DNA of 64,000 bases from Gammaproteobacteria bacterium. Its GTDB lineage: Bacteria > Pseudomonadota > Gammaproteobacteria > Pseudomonadales > Azotimanducaceae. The stretch is taken from positions 62,001 to 126,000 of the forward strand of contig JAJFJZ010000002.1 in assembly GCA_021773565.1 (NCBI GenBank), written 5' to 3'. Numbering within the stretch: position 1 is the stretch's first letter; each line of letters opens with the position of its first letter. Shown here piece by piece: positions 62,695-64,000 of the stretch. A program made the position numbers and the translations under genes. The notes below the pieces were generated by a model. That model did not search any database, had not been told where the DNA came from, and saw only the letters and a program-made list of their open reading frames with translations.

Positions 62695-63230
62695 TTACAT
62701 TCCTCAAATTTTGCACAGACTGAGAAAACAGCTATAGTCACCTAACAACAGCGCTGAACCCCCATATTCTGCACTAATTGAGACCCCAAGGACAAGCCTG
62801 CTGAACTGTTACAAAAAAACCTCTACACATTGCAGACATAATTATGCTTTTGGCTTCCCATCTTATAGAGTATTTACTTTTCCTCCACGCGATGTGGTCG
62901 GGAAAAATACACATTCTAAGTAGAACGTGAGCAATTCAGTGTCAAACTCCAGCTAGAGTTCCAAAAAAACTAGATCAGACATATATCTAGAAAACTTCTC
63001 ATGGATAAAATCGGTGCTAGTTTGCCGGTTGGATGAGGTGCACAATGAATCAATAAAATTAGTGTTGCGCCTCGATTAATACAACATTAGTCATTTTTCT
63101 TCGTATGCCTCATCGTTTTTTGAAGCCAGAGTTCGCCATTATAATCTGCCAGGTTGCAGCACATATATGCAGGAAGGAAGTCGGTGAGCGCGTCTTCGCT
63201 AATTGCGTAAATGTGCACCAATAAAATTGG
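62695..63230. other. Intergenic stretch between hsdR and the retron
   Basis: These 536 bases are AT-rich and hold no supported gene. The promoter of the retron operon must lie here; TATAGC at about 62724-62731 (minus strand) is a possible -10 element, but no matching -35 is clear. A CTAGAT/ATCTAG dyad is at 62970-62990. The end of the type I restriction gene contributes a small hairpin at 63217-63231. Confidence 0.5.
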
Positions 63231-63231
63231 T
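63217..63231 (-). terminator. Small hairpin at the hsdR stop
   Basis: ACCAAT-AAA-ATTGGT is a 6-bp dyad whose last base belongs to the hsdR stop codon. No T-run follows on the minus strand, so it may only weakly end the transcript. Confidence 0.35.
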
Positions 63232-64000
63232 TACACCTGATATAAGTATGCCTGAAACCCTATAAATGTTTCCCTGATCGCCTTCGTTGAGCCAAATTCT
63301 CGTGCTGCATCGCTTATCGTGTTGTACTTCAATTCGATGAGGCTGGTCATTTTGGTGAGAGCGAGTTCATGCACGCCATCCTGGATATATTTACTGAGTA
63401 TGAAATCGATAAATTCCCGCTGTTTATAATCTGAAAAGGCTTTCGCTATTGCAGATTTAGCCGACTCTACCCTTTCTTTCCGTGTATGCGTCGCTGTAGC
63501 GTAAGCGACATAGGCCAGGACGTCGTAAACATCGCTATCCTTGGCGTCGATAAGGTCTTTCATACTATCGAGTTTCTCGGCGTCATAACCAGCTTCAGAC
63601 ATCTCTTCCAGCAACTTCTCACGGGTCGTCGGGTTACTCCATATTGCTCGCAGTTGATCTTCACCCTCAAAGAACTGCGGTAAGTCATCGAACATTCTCT
63701 CTACAAACTCTTTGGCCGTTATAGGCTTACCTCCCGCACTCCAGTACATGACAGAGGAGATATGCCTTATCTCTCGGGTCTTCCCATCACTAAGCTTGAT
63801 GACAATTTTTTCACTACAGGTACAAGGAGCATTACCGCAATCTTCACAGACCTGGGTTTCGCATGTACAAGGGTTTGTCCCACAGTTGGGGCACGGAGGT
63901 TTCTCACAGACACAGGGTTCATTTCTACACTCAGCACACACCTTCGTACAAACACACGGGTGAAACCCACACACAACGCAGGGTGTGGCGTCACAAGTAC
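63231..64000 (-). CDS. hsdR: Type I restriction enzyme R subunit, C-terminal part (EcoEI-like HsdR; 5' end outside window)
   Basis: The minus-strand frame is open to the window edge; the apparent GTG at 63974 is not the start. The last 175 residues match the EcoEI-type HsdR C-terminal domain (DSDVYDVLAYVAYATATHTR, EFIDFILSKYIQDGVHELAL, FIGFQAYLYQV). Before it, at about residues 10-65 of the visible part, four tandem Cys-rich units of the form CxxCxxxPCxC occur (CVVCGFHPCVC, CAECRNEPCVC, CPNCGTNPCTC, CEDCGNAPCTC), likely zinc-binding. Helicase and nuclease domains, and hsdM/hsdS, should lie beyond base 64000. HsdR translocates and cuts unmodified DNA. Confidence 0.87.
   Translation of the reverse strand, partial: TCDATPCVVCGFHPCVCTKVCAECRNEPCVCEKPPCPNCGTNPCTCETQVCEDCGNAPCTCSEKIVIKLSDGKTREIRHISSVMYWSAGGKPITAKEFVERMFDDLPQFFEGEDQLRAIWSNPTTREKLLEEMSEAGYDAEKLDSMKDLIDAKDSDVYDVLAYVAYATATHTRKERVESAKSAIAKAFSDYKQREFIDFILSKYIQDGVHELALTKMTSLIELKYNTISDAAREFGSTKAIRETFIGFQAYLYQV

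Noticed and set aside
62970-62990. CTAGAT/ATCTAG dyad
   Set aside because: Six pairs in AT-rich DNA with a nine-base loop can occur by chance; no functional context.
1-64000. CRISPR arrays, insertion sequences, rRNA genes
   Set aside because: No regularly spaced repeats, transposase genes or rRNA-like segments were seen in reading both strands.

Overview
The window looks like chromosomal DNA of a heterotrophic, probably marine gammaproteobacterium. This rests on gene content only: a TonB-dependent receptor, a Baeyer-Villiger-type monooxygenase with two acyl-CoA dehydrogenases, LptF/LptG, Uup, the 180-kDa NAD-glutamate dehydrogenase, the dTDP-rhamnose operon and a wax-ester synthase remnant. 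No rRNA or complete tRNA gene is present, so the taxon cannot be fixed more closely.

Layout. (1) 1-9419: one plus-strand catabolic operon: TonB receptor (5' end outside the window), Fe(II)/2-oxoglutarate dioxygenase, SCP2-like protein, amidohydrolase, flavin monooxygenase and two acyl-CoA dehydrogenases. It probably imports and degrades a hydrophobic compound that cannot be named from sequence. (2) 9420-13244: a low-density, decaying stretch. It holds a phosphotransferase and an enoyl-CoA isomerase that look intact, the tail of a wax ester synthase, the tail of a carboxylesterase, a higBA-type toxin-antitoxin locus whose toxin is truncated, and diverged copies of one direct repeat. (3) 13245-23977: lptG/lptF opposite an LptA-like gene, then a minus-strand cluster (HIT hydrolase, two nucleotidyltransferases, GMC oxidoreductase, lipid kinase, GNAT-like protein, class V aminotransferase) that may make or modify a lipid. 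(4) 24142-43000: mostly housekeeping genes: uup, a secreted Arg/Asp-repeat protein, a trans-acting enoyl reductase-like protein, a Cys/Met-metabolism PLP enzyme, a MATE pump, a GTPase/DUF2868 pair, an MFS pump, a lipoprotein amidase, a glycosyltransferase and NAD-GDH. (5) 43047-52212: rfbBACD, pdxH, upp, a CDF transporter, a CDP-alcohol phosphatidyltransferase and membrane proteins. (6) 52355-59497: MBL hydrolase, hipBA with clear operator palindromes, a Tat-exported alanine-racemase-fold protein, a cupin, a CPBP protease and an alpha/beta hydrolase. (7) 59498-64000: a defence island of more AT-rich appearance, with an apparent tRNA-Arg(CCT) 5' half at its left edge, a complete retron, and the 3' part of a type I restriction hsdR with an unusual tandem Cys-rich segment.

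The most interesting system is the retron at 60218-62694, read on the minus strand: a phosphoribosyltransferase-like gene, a winged-helix gene, a 219-nt msr-msd RNA and the reverse transcriptase. The RNA can be folded by hand. A 17-bp a1/a2 duplex uses G.U wobbles on the RNA strand, while an msd hairpin uses G.T wobbles only on the cDNA strand. That is what is expected if the first is selected as RNA and the second as single-stranded msDNA.
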